From Mangrovihabitans endophyticus (GTDB lineage Bacteria > Actinomycetota > Actinomycetes > Mycobacteriales > Micromonosporaceae), in the NCBI RefSeq assembly GCF_014646155.1, contig NZ_BMMX01000037.1:1-54159 (forward strand): 54,159 nt of DNA. Direction: 5' to 3'. Below the pieces are notes generated by a model. It was given only the letters and a program-made list of their open reading frames with translations, searched no databases and was not told where the DNA came from. The translations under genes and the position numbers were made by a program. Position 1 is the stretch's first letter; every line of letters begins with the position of its first letter. This document shows positions 31,560-40,177 of the stretch, piece by piece.

Positions 31560-32287
31560 GGTCTTTCACCGTCCGGGGGCGGGTCGTTGGTCAGGGCGGT
31601 CAGGGTGGCCAGGGCGTCACCGACCAGCGCGTCCAGCCTGGCACCGGGGTCGGGCCGGTCGGCACGTGCGCTGGCCGCCTGCGACAGCGCGGTGGCGAGG
31701 GCGCGGGTGATGGTGTCGCCGGTGCGGTGGTCGGCCCAGTGCGCGTCAATGCTGCAGGCGGCCAGTCCGGCGGGTCCGAGGGTCAGCGTGACGTGGTGTT
31801 CGTCGTCGTGTCCTTGCGCCTGTGTCGAAGTCGCGGCGCGCGGTTCTTGCGCGGCGTGGAGTTGGGTCAGGACGTCTTCGGCGAGTTCGCTGGTGTCCCT
31901 GGCGTGGCCGTGGGGCAGGTCGGGTGGCGCGGGGCCGCCGGCAGCGTTGTCGGCGTCGATGGTGTCGGCGGGTCCGGCCCGCTGCCGCCAGCCGGTGGCG
32001 TCCAGCGTGCCGGCCCACCTGATCGCGGCTTGTTGCAGGGCGTCGGCGTGGGCGTCCATGACCGCGGGGCCGAGCCGCTCGGGTCCGAGATGCTGCTGCC
32101 AGCCGGGGTGGATGCGGATCTCGGCGGGGACGCCGTCCGGGCCGAGTACGACCTGGGCCTGCCCGGTGTTGTCGTGTCCGCTGGCCTGCTCGGGTGCTGC
32201 GGCGGCGAGTTCCCGCGCGAGCCGGGCGAGGTCCGCCGTGTGCTGGGGCTGCGGTGGGGGTGCCGGGTCGGGTGGCATGGTGGTCAC
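31556..32287 (-). CDS. YbaB/EbfC-like protein (243 aa)
   Basis: A 243-aa protein with a repeated two-part layout: LARLARELAAAAPEQ followed by GQAQVVLGPDGVPAEIRIHP, and later a second VTLTLGPAGLAACSIDA strand pair. YbaB/EbfC-like proteins with this pattern are often encoded beside EspC-like and WXG proteins in actinomycetes. The GTG at 32287 overlaps the upstream membrane gene's stop (GTGA), and its own stop overlaps the EspC-like start. DNA binding is known for bacterial YbaB; whether this divergent form binds DNA is unknown. Confidence 0.65.
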   Translation of the reverse strand: MTTMPPDPAPPPQPQHTADLARLARELAAAAPEQASGHDNTGQAQVVLGPDGVPAEIRIHPGWQQHLGPERLGPAVMDAHADALQQAAIRWAGTLDATGWRQRAGPADTIDADNAAGGPAPPDLPHGHARDTSELAEDVLTQLHAAQEPRAATSTQAQGHDDEHHVTLTLGPAGLAACSIDAHWADHRTGDTITRALATALSQAASARADRPDPGARLDALVGDALATLTALTNDPPPDGERP

Positions 32288-32697
32288 CGTTGCGGTCCGT
32301 GTGGTGCGGCCTGGAGCAGGGCACGTCCGATCATGGCCAGGGAGACCGTTGCCAGGGCGGTCAGGGACGCGGCGCCGAGCGCGGACCCGGCCGCGATCAG
32401 AAGGAACACGGTCAGCGCCGCGGCGACTGCGGCGGCGAGGAACAGCACGGCGGCGGCGATGGTGCGGGTGCTGCCGACTGTGCCGCGCCAGGCGAGGACG
32501 GTCCCGGCGAGCGCGACCACGGCGAGCACGGCGCAGGCCAGGACGGTGCCGGGCCTGCCGACGGGTGAGGCGTCGGCGACCTGGTCGAACCCGGCGCTCG
32601 CGACGGCCACGGAGGCCAACGGGATGACCGCTGTCACCAGCAGCATTCCTAGGGCGAACCCGCTGGTCTGTGGTTTTCGGGGTGCTGGTGGGACCAT
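32284..32697 (-). CDS. Small membrane protein heading the YbaB-EspC cluster
   Basis: A 137-aa protein with four hydrophobic segments (about residues 14-35, 52-70, 82-100 and 104-125) and short polar loops. No enzyme motif. It is the first gene of a four-gene minus-strand run (32697 to 30432) with 4-bp overlaps. A membrane component that anchors the cluster products is a guess. Start ATG at 32697 (MVPPAPRKPQTSG). Confidence 0.65.
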   Translation of the reverse strand: MVPPAPRKPQTSGFALGMLLVTAVIPLASVAVASAGFDQVADASPVGRPGTVLACAVLAVVALAGTVLAWRGTVGSTRTIAAAVLFLAAAVAAALTVFLLIAAGSALGAASLTALATVSLAMIGRALLQAAPHGPQR

Positions 32698-32891
32698 CAC
32701 GTCTCCCCGACGTCTAGAAATGAAATGGTCTCGGAACTGGTGACGCTGTCGCAAGGACGTGTCGCGCTTCCGATCCACCTGCGCCGATATCTGGCATTCG
32801 AGCCGCGGCGCTGCGCGGGATGCCGTGTGGACAGTCTGGGGAGCGCTTCCCTGCGGGAGGCGGTCAGCGGTGGCGCCGTAGGGGGCGGCCT

Positions 32892-33473
32892 TCAGGGGCG
32901 GTGGCTGCCGGGCGTGGCGTCGCCGGTGGCCAGGTGGGTGAGGTCCAGGCCCATGGAGGTGAGAGTGGGGGAGTCGGGGAAGGGCTTCTTGGTGCCGATG
33001 ATCGTCCATCCCCACCGGTGGTACGCGGTGAGGGCGGGCTGGTTGTCGGTGCGTACGAGCAGGTTGGCGGCGGTTTCCGGTCGTGTGCGCAGCAGTTCGT
33101 GGTGGATGCGGGTGCCGTGGCCGTGGCGCTGGTGCTCGGGGTGGACGGCGAACTCGCGGAAGATGTAGACCGGCCCGGTGTCCGGGATGGTGGGGATCTG
33201 GGTGTGCAGCAGGTGGCGCAGCGGTTCGTCGGTGCGGGGGCTGCCGAACGCGTACCCGATGACTTGGTCGTTGAGCTGGCCGGTGACCAGGTCGAAGTCG
33301 TCGGTTTTGGCGTAGAGGGTGACCAGGCGTTCCCAGAACTGCTCGGGGGAGAACCAGGGGAGGTGGATCAGGTCGGCGTGGCTGGCCGTGTAGACGGTGA
33401 GCAGGTCGTCGCGCATGCGCAGGGCTTCGCTGGGGCCGTGGTGGCGTAGCTCCAGCGGGTGGGGGGTGGTCAT
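32892..33473 (-). CDS. GNAT-family N-acetyltransferase
   Basis: A 193-aa GNAT enzyme. The acetyl-CoA region is visible as IFREFAVHPEHQRHGHGTRIH (motif A, Q/RxxGxG form) with LLVRTDNQPALTAYHRWGW as motif B. Its ATG at 33473 overlaps the stop of the XRE regulator gene by 4 bp, so it is co-translated with the regulator. Substrate unknown. Confidence 0.85.
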   Translation of the reverse strand: MTTPHPLELRHHGPSEALRMRDDLLTVYTASHADLIHLPWFSPEQFWERLVTLYAKTDDFDLVTGQLNDQVIGYAFGSPRTDEPLRHLLHTQIPTIPDTGPVYIFREFAVHPEHQRHGHGTRIHHELLRTRPETAANLLVRTDNQPALTAYHRWGWTIIGTKKPFPDSPTLTSMGLDLTHLATGDATPGSHRP

Positions 33474-34819
33474 GCTTCGATCTGGGTGGTGGTGCGCAGC
33501 AGGTCGCGGTAGGCGAGTGCCTCCGGCCGTTCGTGCTCTGCGGGGGCGATGGACGACAGCACGCGTTGTCCGAGATCGACGATGGGGCGGATGCGGTCCG
33601 CGGGTGGCAGGGCGGTGAGGGTCTGCTCGGCGTGGCGCAGGGCTTGGGTGGTGTCGCCCATGCGGGCGAGGCAGAGAGCGCGCTGGAGCTCGATCTGTGC
33701 CGGCCCGCGAGTGTGCGTCTCGGGATAAAGCGCGATGGCCGTGCGCTGGGCCTCGTCGGCTCTGACGTAATCGCCGCCAAACGAATACACGAAGGATTCG
33801 GCGAAGCGAAGTCGGTGCTCGGGCCACGAAAAGGTTGTCAGGCCGTCGGATGTCATGGAGTGAGGCAACTCGGAATACAGCTCACCCAGTAAGACCACGC
33901 TGGCGTTCGCCTCATCGGCACGTCCGGCCAAAGCGAGTGCCTGGGCTTTGCTGCCGATGAGTTCCGGCAACGCCTCGCGTGGGGCGTCCGGAAACCGCGT
34001 CTCAAAGGCGTCTACCAGGCTGAGAACGGCGCCGATCGGACGGTTCTCGTACAGTCCGCGGACGATCTCTCGGCCGCGGACCCAGGCGATGGTGCGGATG
34101 TCGGTGGACGCGTCGGCGAGTTTGCGGGAGGTGCGCCACCAGCGGCGGGCTTCGTTGAGGTGTCCGAGGTTGGCCAGGGTCATGGCCATCAGGGTGGCCA
34201 TGAGCGCGGCGATGCGGCGCAGGTCTCGTGCGGCACCGGTGTCGCCGGGCGGGAGGGCGTATTGGAGGGCGACCATGTCGACGGCCAGCGACTCGACGAG
34301 TTGTTCGGGTGGGGTGGACATGTATCCGTACCCGTGTTCCTGAACGATCTCTTCCCAGTCGTCGGTGTTGTTGTCGAGGCGGTCGGACAGTGCGATGCCG
34401 AGCCCGTGCCGGGTGGCTTCCAACGCCAGGGCGGCGGGGATCGCCACGCTGGCGCTGGCGCCTTGGAGGAAGGTTCGTCGGTCCACTGCGCTGACTCCTC
34501 GTGGCTCGATCCCGGCGTGCAGCAGGCTGACGGCGAGATCGGTGTAGCGGTTCGGCCCGTGCGCCCTCGCGGGGGCCAGTCTCGGCAGCATCGCCGTTCG
34601 GTCTCGCTGCGCCGCTGCGCCCAACGTTACGCCCGAACGGAGTATCTGATCCAGACGTGTCGCGTCCTGCTCGTCGACGTTGCGCCCGTCCTGGGTCTCC
34701 AGCATCTGCAGTTTGGACTTGGAGATGTTGGCGGCGGCGGCGAGCTCCCGCAGGCTGAGGCCCCGGTCGATGCGTAGGTGCCGGAGCGTCCGTCCGAAAT
34801 GTCGAGCCGGCTCGGTCAT
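33470..34819 (-). CDS. XRE-family transcriptional regulator with TPR-like sensor domain
   Basis: A 449-aa regulator. The N-terminal HTH is FGRTLRHLRIDRGLSLRELA, with the second helix ANISKSKLQMLE (residues 7-60). A long helical TPR-like region follows (LALAGRADEANASVVLLGEL, ALCLARMGDTTQALRHAEQ). A central RTFLQGASASVAIPAALAL segment looks like the degenerate signal seen in many actinomycete XRE-TPR proteins. Start ATG 34819. Direct repeats upstream (34862-34881) are a candidate operator. The coupled GNAT gene and the divergent GPP34-like gene are its likely targets. Confidence 0.85.
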   Translation of the reverse strand: MTEPARHFGRTLRHLRIDRGLSLRELAAAANISKSKLQMLETQDGRNVDEQDATRLDQILRSGVTLGAAAQRDRTAMLPRLAPARAHGPNRYTDLAVSLLHAGIEPRGVSAVDRRTFLQGASASVAIPAALALEATRHGLGIALSDRLDNNTDDWEEIVQEHGYGYMSTPPEQLVESLAVDMVALQYALPPGDTGAARDLRRIAALMATLMAMTLANLGHLNEARRWWRTSRKLADASTDIRTIAWVRGREIVRGLYENRPIGAVLSLVDAFETRFPDAPREALPELIGSKAQALALAGRADEANASVVLLGELYSELPHSMTSDGLTTFSWPEHRLRFAESFVYSFGGDYVRADEAQRTAIALYPETHTRGPAQIELQRALCLARMGDTTQALRHAEQTLTALPPADRIRPIVDLGQRVLSSIAPAEHERPEALAYRDLLRTTTQIEA

Positions 34820-35168
34820 GATCGCCTCTGCAAAAAGGGATGGCTGCTGTCCATGTGTCCCGGACGCGAATGGGACGCGAACGGTCTTCCGTGCCGTCAC
34901 CGTACCGGCCAATATGGAATCTGGAAACGGCGTCAGCGACATGGGCCCGACTATTCCTGTCGTGCTGGTGCCGTCTGTTGACGCTGCCCACAAGGCAGCG
35001 GAAAGCAATTCCGGTCAAACCTCACCGGGTCTTCGGCACCCGCGGCGGTGTCACCCCGAAAGCCGTTGCCACACGAAAATAACGGCAATGGTAGGCACGT
35101 GTATAGGCGAGCCTGGGGGAGATCCCGGGGAATTCTCTGGAAAACGACCTGACAGGAGAGTCGATCTC
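34820..35168. other. Divergent intergenic region between the XRE regulator and the GPP34-like gene
   Basis: 349 bp, less GC-rich by eye than the flanking genes. It holds the direct repeats at 34862-34881 and a possible promoter for the plus-strand gene (TTGCCA near 35066, a 17-nt spacer, then TGGTAG). No reading frame looks coding. Confidence 0.5.
34862..34881. promoter_or_regulatory. Direct-repeat candidate operator upstream of the XRE regulator
   Basis: GGACGCGAA occurs twice, 11 bp apart (34862-34870 and 34873-34881), one helical turn, 43 bp upstream of the regulator start. This spacing suits dimer binding on one DNA face. Confidence 0.4.
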
Positions 35169-35846
35169 GTGTTGGCGGATGTTGCTTATTGGTTGACGCA
35201 GGACGAGTACACGGGTGTGCTGCACACGTCGCGGCGCGCGGCCGGGGTGATCGTGGCGGCGGCAGTGTTGTCCGACCGGGTGGAGGCCGGTGCGGTGGTG
35301 GTTCAGCGGTCGCGGGTGGTCGTGCTGCACTCGACGCCGGGGACGCCTGCCGGATCGGATGTCCGGGTCGGCGCTGATGGTGGCCGCCGCGCTCGGGTCG
35401 CGGTGCCGGACGTGGTGGACGGGCTGGGTCGTGAGGTGCTGGCGCAGGTGGTGCGGGAACCGGGAATGCTGCCCGGTGACGTGATCGCGGGGCTGGGCGT
35501 TGATGTGCGCTCGCAGGTCGCGCGCCGGTTGGTGGTGGCGGGGCGGGCGCAGCGTCGCCGGAGCTGGTGTCGTCGCCGGGAATGGGTGGCGGTGGCGCGG
35601 GATCACGATGTGCGTCCGGCGTGGACCAGTACGGGGTTGGTGGTGAAGGTGGCCCGTGGGGAGCCGCTGGGGGCGGGGGAGCGGTTCCTGGTGCAGGTGG
35701 TGGCGTCGTCGAGCCTGGGTGAGTTGGCGTTCGCCGGGCTCAACCGGGACCGGTTGGCGCGGGCGCTGGGCCCGGTGGACACGGCGTGGCAGGAGTTGCT
35801 GACGGCCACGGTGGGTCAGTTGCGGGACATGGCCCTGGCTCGCTGA
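35169..35846 (+). CDS. GPP34/GOLPH3-like family protein
   Basis: A 225-aa protein. The pattern LADVAYWLTQDEYTGVL, VIVAAAVLSDRVEAG and LAQVVREPGMLPGDVIAGLG, then RLVVAGRAQRRRSW, matches the helical GPP34 (GOLPH3-like) proteins that are abundant in actinomycetes. In eukaryotes the fold binds phosphoinositides; the bacterial role is not established. The GTG at 35169 follows AGGAGAG. It is divergent from the XRE regulator and leads a plus-strand run that includes a permease, an acetyltransferase and a methyltransferase. Confidence 0.6.
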   Translation: MLADVAYWLTQDEYTGVLHTSRRAAGVIVAAAVLSDRVEAGAVVVQRSRVVVLHSTPGTPAGSDVRVGADGGRRARVAVPDVVDGLGREVLAQVVREPGMLPGDVIAGLGVDVRSQVARRLVVAGRAQRRRSWCRRREWVAVARDHDVRPAWTSTGLVVKVARGEPLGAGERFLVQVVASSSLGELAFAGLNRDRLARALGPVDTAWQELLTATVGQLRDMALAR

Positions 35847-35934
35847 TCTTCCTCAATTCCGTTGGTGTGCAGAGGTTCGCGTGATTGCGGGCCGGGTTCG
35901 TTGTGTCCTTGTTGCCGGAGAGAGGGGGTGTGTG

Positions 35935-37422
35935 GTGCCGGGTGGGCTGCGGTCGTTACAGGCCGGGCTGCGGGCGTCGCGGTTGTCGGGGTGGCGGCTG
36001 TTCGCTTACGGGATCGGCGCGGTGACCCCGTTGACGGTGATCGTGGGGGCGGTGTCGCTGGGGTTCGGCCGTGTCGGTCAGGTGGGCACCCCGGTGGGTT
36101 ACCTGCTGGCGGCCGGGGTGTTGGGGGTGTTCACGACCGGTCTGGCGGCGATGGCCGGGCGGGTGCCGAACGCGGGCGCGTTCTACTCCTACGCCGCGGC
36201 CGGGCTGGGTAAGCCCGCGGGCGCGGCGACGGGGGTGATCGCGTTGCTGGCCTACACGGCGATCCATATTGGCCTGTACGGGGCGTTCGGGCTGGCGATG
36301 CAGGCGGCGCTCGGCCTGGCAGGGGTGCGCGGCTGGTGGGCGTGGTGGGCGGTGCTCGGCTGGGCCGCGGTGACCGTGCTGAGCCAGCTGCGGCTGCGGA
36401 CCAACACGAGCGTGATCGGGGTTTTGGTCGCTGCGGAGATCGCCGTGGTGCTGCTGCTGGATGTGGCGTTGCTGGCGCATCCGGCGGGCGGACAGGTGCG
36501 GTTCACCGCGCTGGATCCACGGCTGCTGGCCAACCCGGCCGGGGTCGCGTCGCTGGTCGGGGCGATCACCGGGCTGGTCGGCTTCGAAGTCCCGCTCGCC
36601 TTCGCGCAGGTCGCGATCCGGCCGCGGACCACGCTGCGGCGGGCGGTGCAGGCGATTCTGCTGGTGGTGGCGGTGCTGTACGGGGGTTCGGCGTTCGCCA
36701 TGACGGTGACCGCCGGGCCGGGCCGGATCGTGGGCGTGGCGGCCGGGCATCCGCACGACCTGTTCTTTCACCTCGCCGCCCCGTACGTGCCCGGCATGGT
36801 CATCGCGGCGGCGGTGGTGTTGTTCGCGACTAGCCTGTTCGCGGCGATGCTGGCGTTCGCCGCCACGGTCAGCCGGTACGCGCTCACCCTGGCCCGTGAG
36901 GGTGTGCTGCCCGGTTGGCTGGCGATCACCCGAGCTGACGAGGTCCCGGTCACCGCCGCCCTGACTCAGGCGGGGGTCGTGCTGGCCGTCCTCGTGGTGG
37001 TCGTGGTGGCCGGGCTGGACCCGACCGTGCACCTGTTCTTCGCCGGCACCGTGTCCGGCGGGCTCGGCGTGCTGATCTGCATGACCGTGACCAGCCACGC
37101 TGTGCGCCGCTACCTGCGCCGCCACGGCGCCGGGCACGGCTGGGCGCGGCGGCGCCTCGCCCCGATGCTCGCGGCGGTGCTGCTGACCGCGATCACCGCG
37201 ATCAGCGTGGCCTTCTTCGGGGACCTGCTCGGCACCACCAACCCGGCCGCCGCCTGCGCCGCCCCGGCCGTCTACCTGCTGGCCGCGGCAGGCGGGGTCG
37301 GGTGGGCGTGCTGGCTGAAGACGCACCGGTGGCCCGTGTACGCGGCGATCGGGACCGGCAGCCCCGCCTCTGCCGCCGGAACCAGCCCGGCACGGCCACC
37401 GGTGTTCTCCCGCAACCACTGA
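35935..37422 (+). CDS. APC-family amino acid permease
   Basis: A 495-aa integral membrane protein with about 12 hydrophobic segments. The first segments contain GIGAVTPLTVIVGAV and the MAGRVPNAGAFYSYAAAGLGKP motif, diagnostic of the amino acid-polyamine-organocation superfamily. The ITGLVGFEVPLAFAQVAIRP region matches TM6 and its following loop. I chose the GTG at 35935, preceded by AGAGAGGGGG; a GTG at 35881 would add 18 residues. It lies 88 bp after the GPP34-like gene, possibly in one transcript. Substrate unknown. Confidence 0.87.
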   Translation: MPGGLRSLQAGLRASRLSGWRLFAYGIGAVTPLTVIVGAVSLGFGRVGQVGTPVGYLLAAGVLGVFTTGLAAMAGRVPNAGAFYSYAAAGLGKPAGAATGVIALLAYTAIHIGLYGAFGLAMQAALGLAGVRGWWAWWAVLGWAAVTVLSQLRLRTNTSVIGVLVAAEIAVVLLLDVALLAHPAGGQVRFTALDPRLLANPAGVASLVGAITGLVGFEVPLAFAQVAIRPRTTLRRAVQAILLVVAVLYGGSAFAMTVTAGPGRIVGVAAGHPHDLFFHLAAPYVPGMVIAAAVVLFATSLFAAMLAFAATVSRYALTLAREGVLPGWLAITRADEVPVTAALTQAGVVLAVLVVVVVAGLDPTVHLFFAGTVSGGLGVLICMTVTSHAVRRYLRRHGAGHGWARRRLAPMLAAVLLTAITAISVAFFGDLLGTTNPAAACAAPAVYLLAAAGGVGWACWLKTHRWPVYAAIGTGSPASAAGTSPARPPVFSRNH

Positions 37423-37466
37423 ATTCCTCAGATGTGAAACCTCTTGGTGTAAGGAGTGTTCAACGT

Positions 37467-38096
37467 ATGTCCACTGTGCTCAATGCCGTGGTGCGTGACG
37501 CCACCACGAGCGACCACACGACCGCCGTCGAAGTGCTGGTTGGCGCGTTCGCCGACGGTGCGACGGCGTGCTGGGCCGCCCCGGATCCGTTGCTACGCAC
37601 CGCCGTCCTGGACGGCTACTTCACCGCTCTGCTCGGCCACACCCTCGCGTACGGGACGGTGCGGCTGGCCGAAATCCGGCAGCAGGTCGCCGGGGTCGCG
37701 GTGTGGCTGCCCTACCCGCCGGCGCCCGGCACCCCGGACGTGCACGACCTCGGCGACGAGGCCGCCGACCTCACCGACCCGGCCGTGATGCAGGCCGCGC
37801 AGCGCCTGCACGCCCTGGAACGGCTTCTGCGGCACCGGCACCCCACCACCGCCCACCACTACCTGGCCTACCTCGGCGTGCATCCCGCCCAGCAGAACCG
37901 CGGCGTCGGCAACCTGCTCCTGCACGACCACCTGACCCGCCTCGACCCCGATGCTCCGGCGTATCTGGAGGCCGGCAACCCGCGCTGCCGGCGGCTGTAT
38001 CTGCGGCACGGGTTCACCGACCACGGCGAGCCCGTCACCACCTTAGGCAGCCCGGCTGTCCATCCGATGTGGCGGCCCGCCACCGGCAGCCGATGA
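37467..38096 (+). CDS. GNAT-family N-acetyltransferase
   Basis: A 209-aa GNAT enzyme. HHYLAYLGVHPAQQNRGVGN is acetyl-CoA motif A (Q-N-R-G-V-G), and YLEAGNPRCRRLYLRHGF is motif B. ATG at 37467 with a clear AAGGAG at 37451. Its TGA overlaps the ATG of the methyltransferase gene (ATGA), so the two are translationally coupled. Substrate unknown. Confidence 0.87.
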   Translation: MSTVLNAVVRDATTSDHTTAVEVLVGAFADGATACWAAPDPLLRTAVLDGYFTALLGHTLAYGTVRLAEIRQQVAGVAVWLPYPPAPGTPDVHDLGDEAADLTDPAVMQAAQRLHALERLLRHRHPTTAHHYLAYLGVHPAQQNRGVGNLLLHDHLTRLDPDAPAYLEAGNPRCRRLYLRHGFTDHGEPVTTLGSPAVHPMWRPATGSR

Positions 38097-38947
38097 CCGC
38101 CGCGCCTGGGCCGGCGACCATGACCGGAGCCGACCGGCACCACCACCGTCGTGACCCCGTGCTGGACACCCGCAGCGTGGCCAGCGCCCGCCGCTACAAC
38201 TACTGGCTCGGCGGCAAAGACAACTTCGCCGCCGACCGCGCCAGCGGCGACCGGCTCGCCGTGCTCATCCCCGGCCTACGCGCCGCAGCCGCCGCCAACC
38301 GGGCCTTCGTGCACCGCGCCACCGCCTGGCTCGCCGCCACCACCGGCATCAGTCAATACCTCGACCTGGGCTGCGGCCTGCCCGTGCACACCGACGACCT
38401 GACCGTGCACCGCATCGCCGTCCAGCACGGGCCGCACGCCCGCACCGTCTACGTCGACCACGACCCCATGGTCGCCGTGCACGCCCGCGCCTGGTGGACA
38501 CACCCCGACCGGCAACAATGCCGCTACGTCCACGCCGACCTGCGGGACCCCGACCGGCTACTCGCCGACCCCGACCTCACCGCGCTGATCGACCTCACCC
38601 GCCCCACCATCGTGCTGGCCTGCGCCGTGCTGCACTACCTGCCCGACCACCACGCCTACCCCGCTCTCGACCACCTCATCGACCGGCTCGCCCCCGGCAG
38701 CCATCTCGCCATCACCCACGCCACCCTTGACTTCCTCGCCCCCTACACTGCCGACCTCGTCCGCGCCCAACCGGCCGCCGAGCACGGACCATGCCATCCC
38801 CGGACCCGCCCCGACATCCACCGGTTCCTCACCGGCCTGCACCCGGCCGAACCGGGTCTCGTGCCCACCGCCCAATGGCGGCCCGACAACCCCGCCGCCG
38901 AGCCCGGCCCCAGCCACGCGTACGCCGCCGTAGCCGCCAAACCATGA
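38093..38947 (+). CDS. SAM-dependent methyltransferase (DUF574 / Methyltransf_19 type)
   Basis: A 284-aa methyltransferase. The SVASARRYNYWLGGKDNFAA start is the signature of the actinobacterial DUF574 family. The SAM-binding motif I is YLDLGCGLPV, followed by VYVDHDPMV (motif II acidic residue) and VLACAVLHYLPD (motif IV region). It is coupled to the GNAT gene upstream (4-bp overlap) and to the AlpA-type gene downstream (4-bp overlap), so the three genes are one unit. Substrate unknown. Confidence 0.85.
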   Translation: MTAAPGPATMTGADRHHHRRDPVLDTRSVASARRYNYWLGGKDNFAADRASGDRLAVLIPGLRAAAAANRAFVHRATAWLAATTGISQYLDLGCGLPVHTDDLTVHRIAVQHGPHARTVYVDHDPMVAVHARAWWTHPDRQQCRYVHADLRDPDRLLADPDLTALIDLTRPTIVLACAVLHYLPDHHAYPALDHLIDRLAPGSHLAITHATLDFLAPYTADLVRAQPAAEHGPCHPRTRPDIHRFLTGLHPAEPGLVPTAQWRPDNPAAEPGPSHAYAAVAAKP

Positions 38948-39330
38948 CCCCCCTGCCCTGGCCACCCGACTCCGCCGCGCCGCCACGCGACGGACGACCG
39001 GCGGGCACGACCAACCCAGCCCCCGTCGCGCCCGCCGGTCACCCCCAAACCCCCACCCGCCCGTCGACGAACGCTGGTCCTGCGGCATACGGCAGGAGCG
39101 TGGACTCCGGCCGCAACGCCGGGAAACCACTCAGGCTGGTCGGATTCAAAGAAATCTGCGACATGTTCCCCGACATCAGCCGGCAACGCGTCCAACAACT
39201 CACCGCCAAACCCACCTTCCCCGCGCCGCTGGCCGAACTCATCCAAGGCCGCGTCTGGCACGCCCCCGACATCGAAACCTGGATCCGCGACCACCGCCCC
39301 GCACGCGCGTGCGGTGGACCGGACGCTTAG
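38944..39330 (+). CDS. AlpA-type HTH DNA-binding protein
   Basis: A 128-aa protein with a Pro-rich N-terminus (about 55 residues) and a C-terminal MerR/AlpA-like domain (LRLVGFKEICDMFPDISRQR, VQQLTAKPTFPAPLAEL, VWHAPDIETWIRDH). It is homologous to the domain encoded at 26328. ATG at 38944 overlaps the methyltransferase stop. A regulator of its operon is the likely role. Confidence 0.75.
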   Translation: MTPLPWPPDSAAPPRDGRPAGTTNPAPVAPAGHPQTPTRPSTNAGPAAYGRSVDSGRNAGKPLRLVGFKEICDMFPDISRQRVQQLTAKPTFPAPLAELIQGRVWHAPDIETWIRDHRPARACGGPDA

Positions 39331-40177
39331 GGCCACGGGATTTTGGGAGTGACGCGCGGTCTGGTCGGATCAGGTCCCATTGGACATCCACCGCTGCGGC
39401 AGTGCCTGGTCGGCCACCTCCAAATCACCCGTGGGGATGCCGGCGCAGCCAGTCCGGATTTTGCAGGCCCACGGTGGCCAGCCGCTGGACCTTGCCCCGC
39501 CGCTGACGGTGAACCACAGGTCGAGCCAGCACATCCAATCCATGATCGGCGAACCGGGAAGCAGCCGCTGCACCGCAAAACGGCTGCGAGGTCGTGTCCG
39601 GCTCGGCCTCGCGAAGCTTCGTAGCGCCAGGGCGCCCGTGAGGCCGACGCCCGGTCGGCTGCCTCGCGCGCGGTTGGTGGTCCTGGTAGCGCAGCAGCAG
39701 CGGCTTTGAGGGTCGTGGATGTGGGCCGCCTCGCCGTCGGCCGCCGTGATCCGGCGAGTGTCACGTTCGGTCACGGCGGTCCTGTCCGTCACCCGGGCAG
39801 AGTTTCCGGATTTGCCGATGTGAGCTCACTCGATCAAGCCGATGTGAGTGAAGTGCGAACCGAGCTCGCAGTCGCGTCTAACTTTTCGGTGCGGCGTTCG
39901 ATTTGGCGGTGGTCGGTCATTCGGCGGAACCTGATCGCGCGATAGCTAGATAGTCGCCGTCATCCTAAGCTGGGGCTCGGATAGTTTCGCATAAATTTGG
40001 ACGTGGACTGATGCGCCAGACACTGAATCGGTTGATGCCTCCGCCAGGATACTGCTTTTGTTGAGCAGCTTTGCGGTCGCGGCGCCGAGCCGTTCCGATT
40101 GTTGTTTTCAACCATGCGCCGATTCGAAGTAGAGGAATACTTACATTGCAAAATTCACGTCTACGGAAGGGCGCCAC
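39331..40177. other. 847-bp region without a supported gene
   Basis: Minus-strand frames in 39370-39792 give a protein-like patch (GSPIMDWMCWLDLWFTVSGG) but no family and no clear start. A direct repeat GCCGATGTGAG occurs at 39814 and 39838, and GTGAGCTCAC at 39820 is a palindrome. From about 39780 the composition turns more AT-rich, probably the promoter region of the secreted-protein gene. Confidence 0.5.

Noticed and set aside
39370..39792. Protein-like patch on the minus strand (MDWMCWLDLWFTVSGG)
   Set aside because: No recognisable family, start or ribosome site, and overlapping frames look equally coding.
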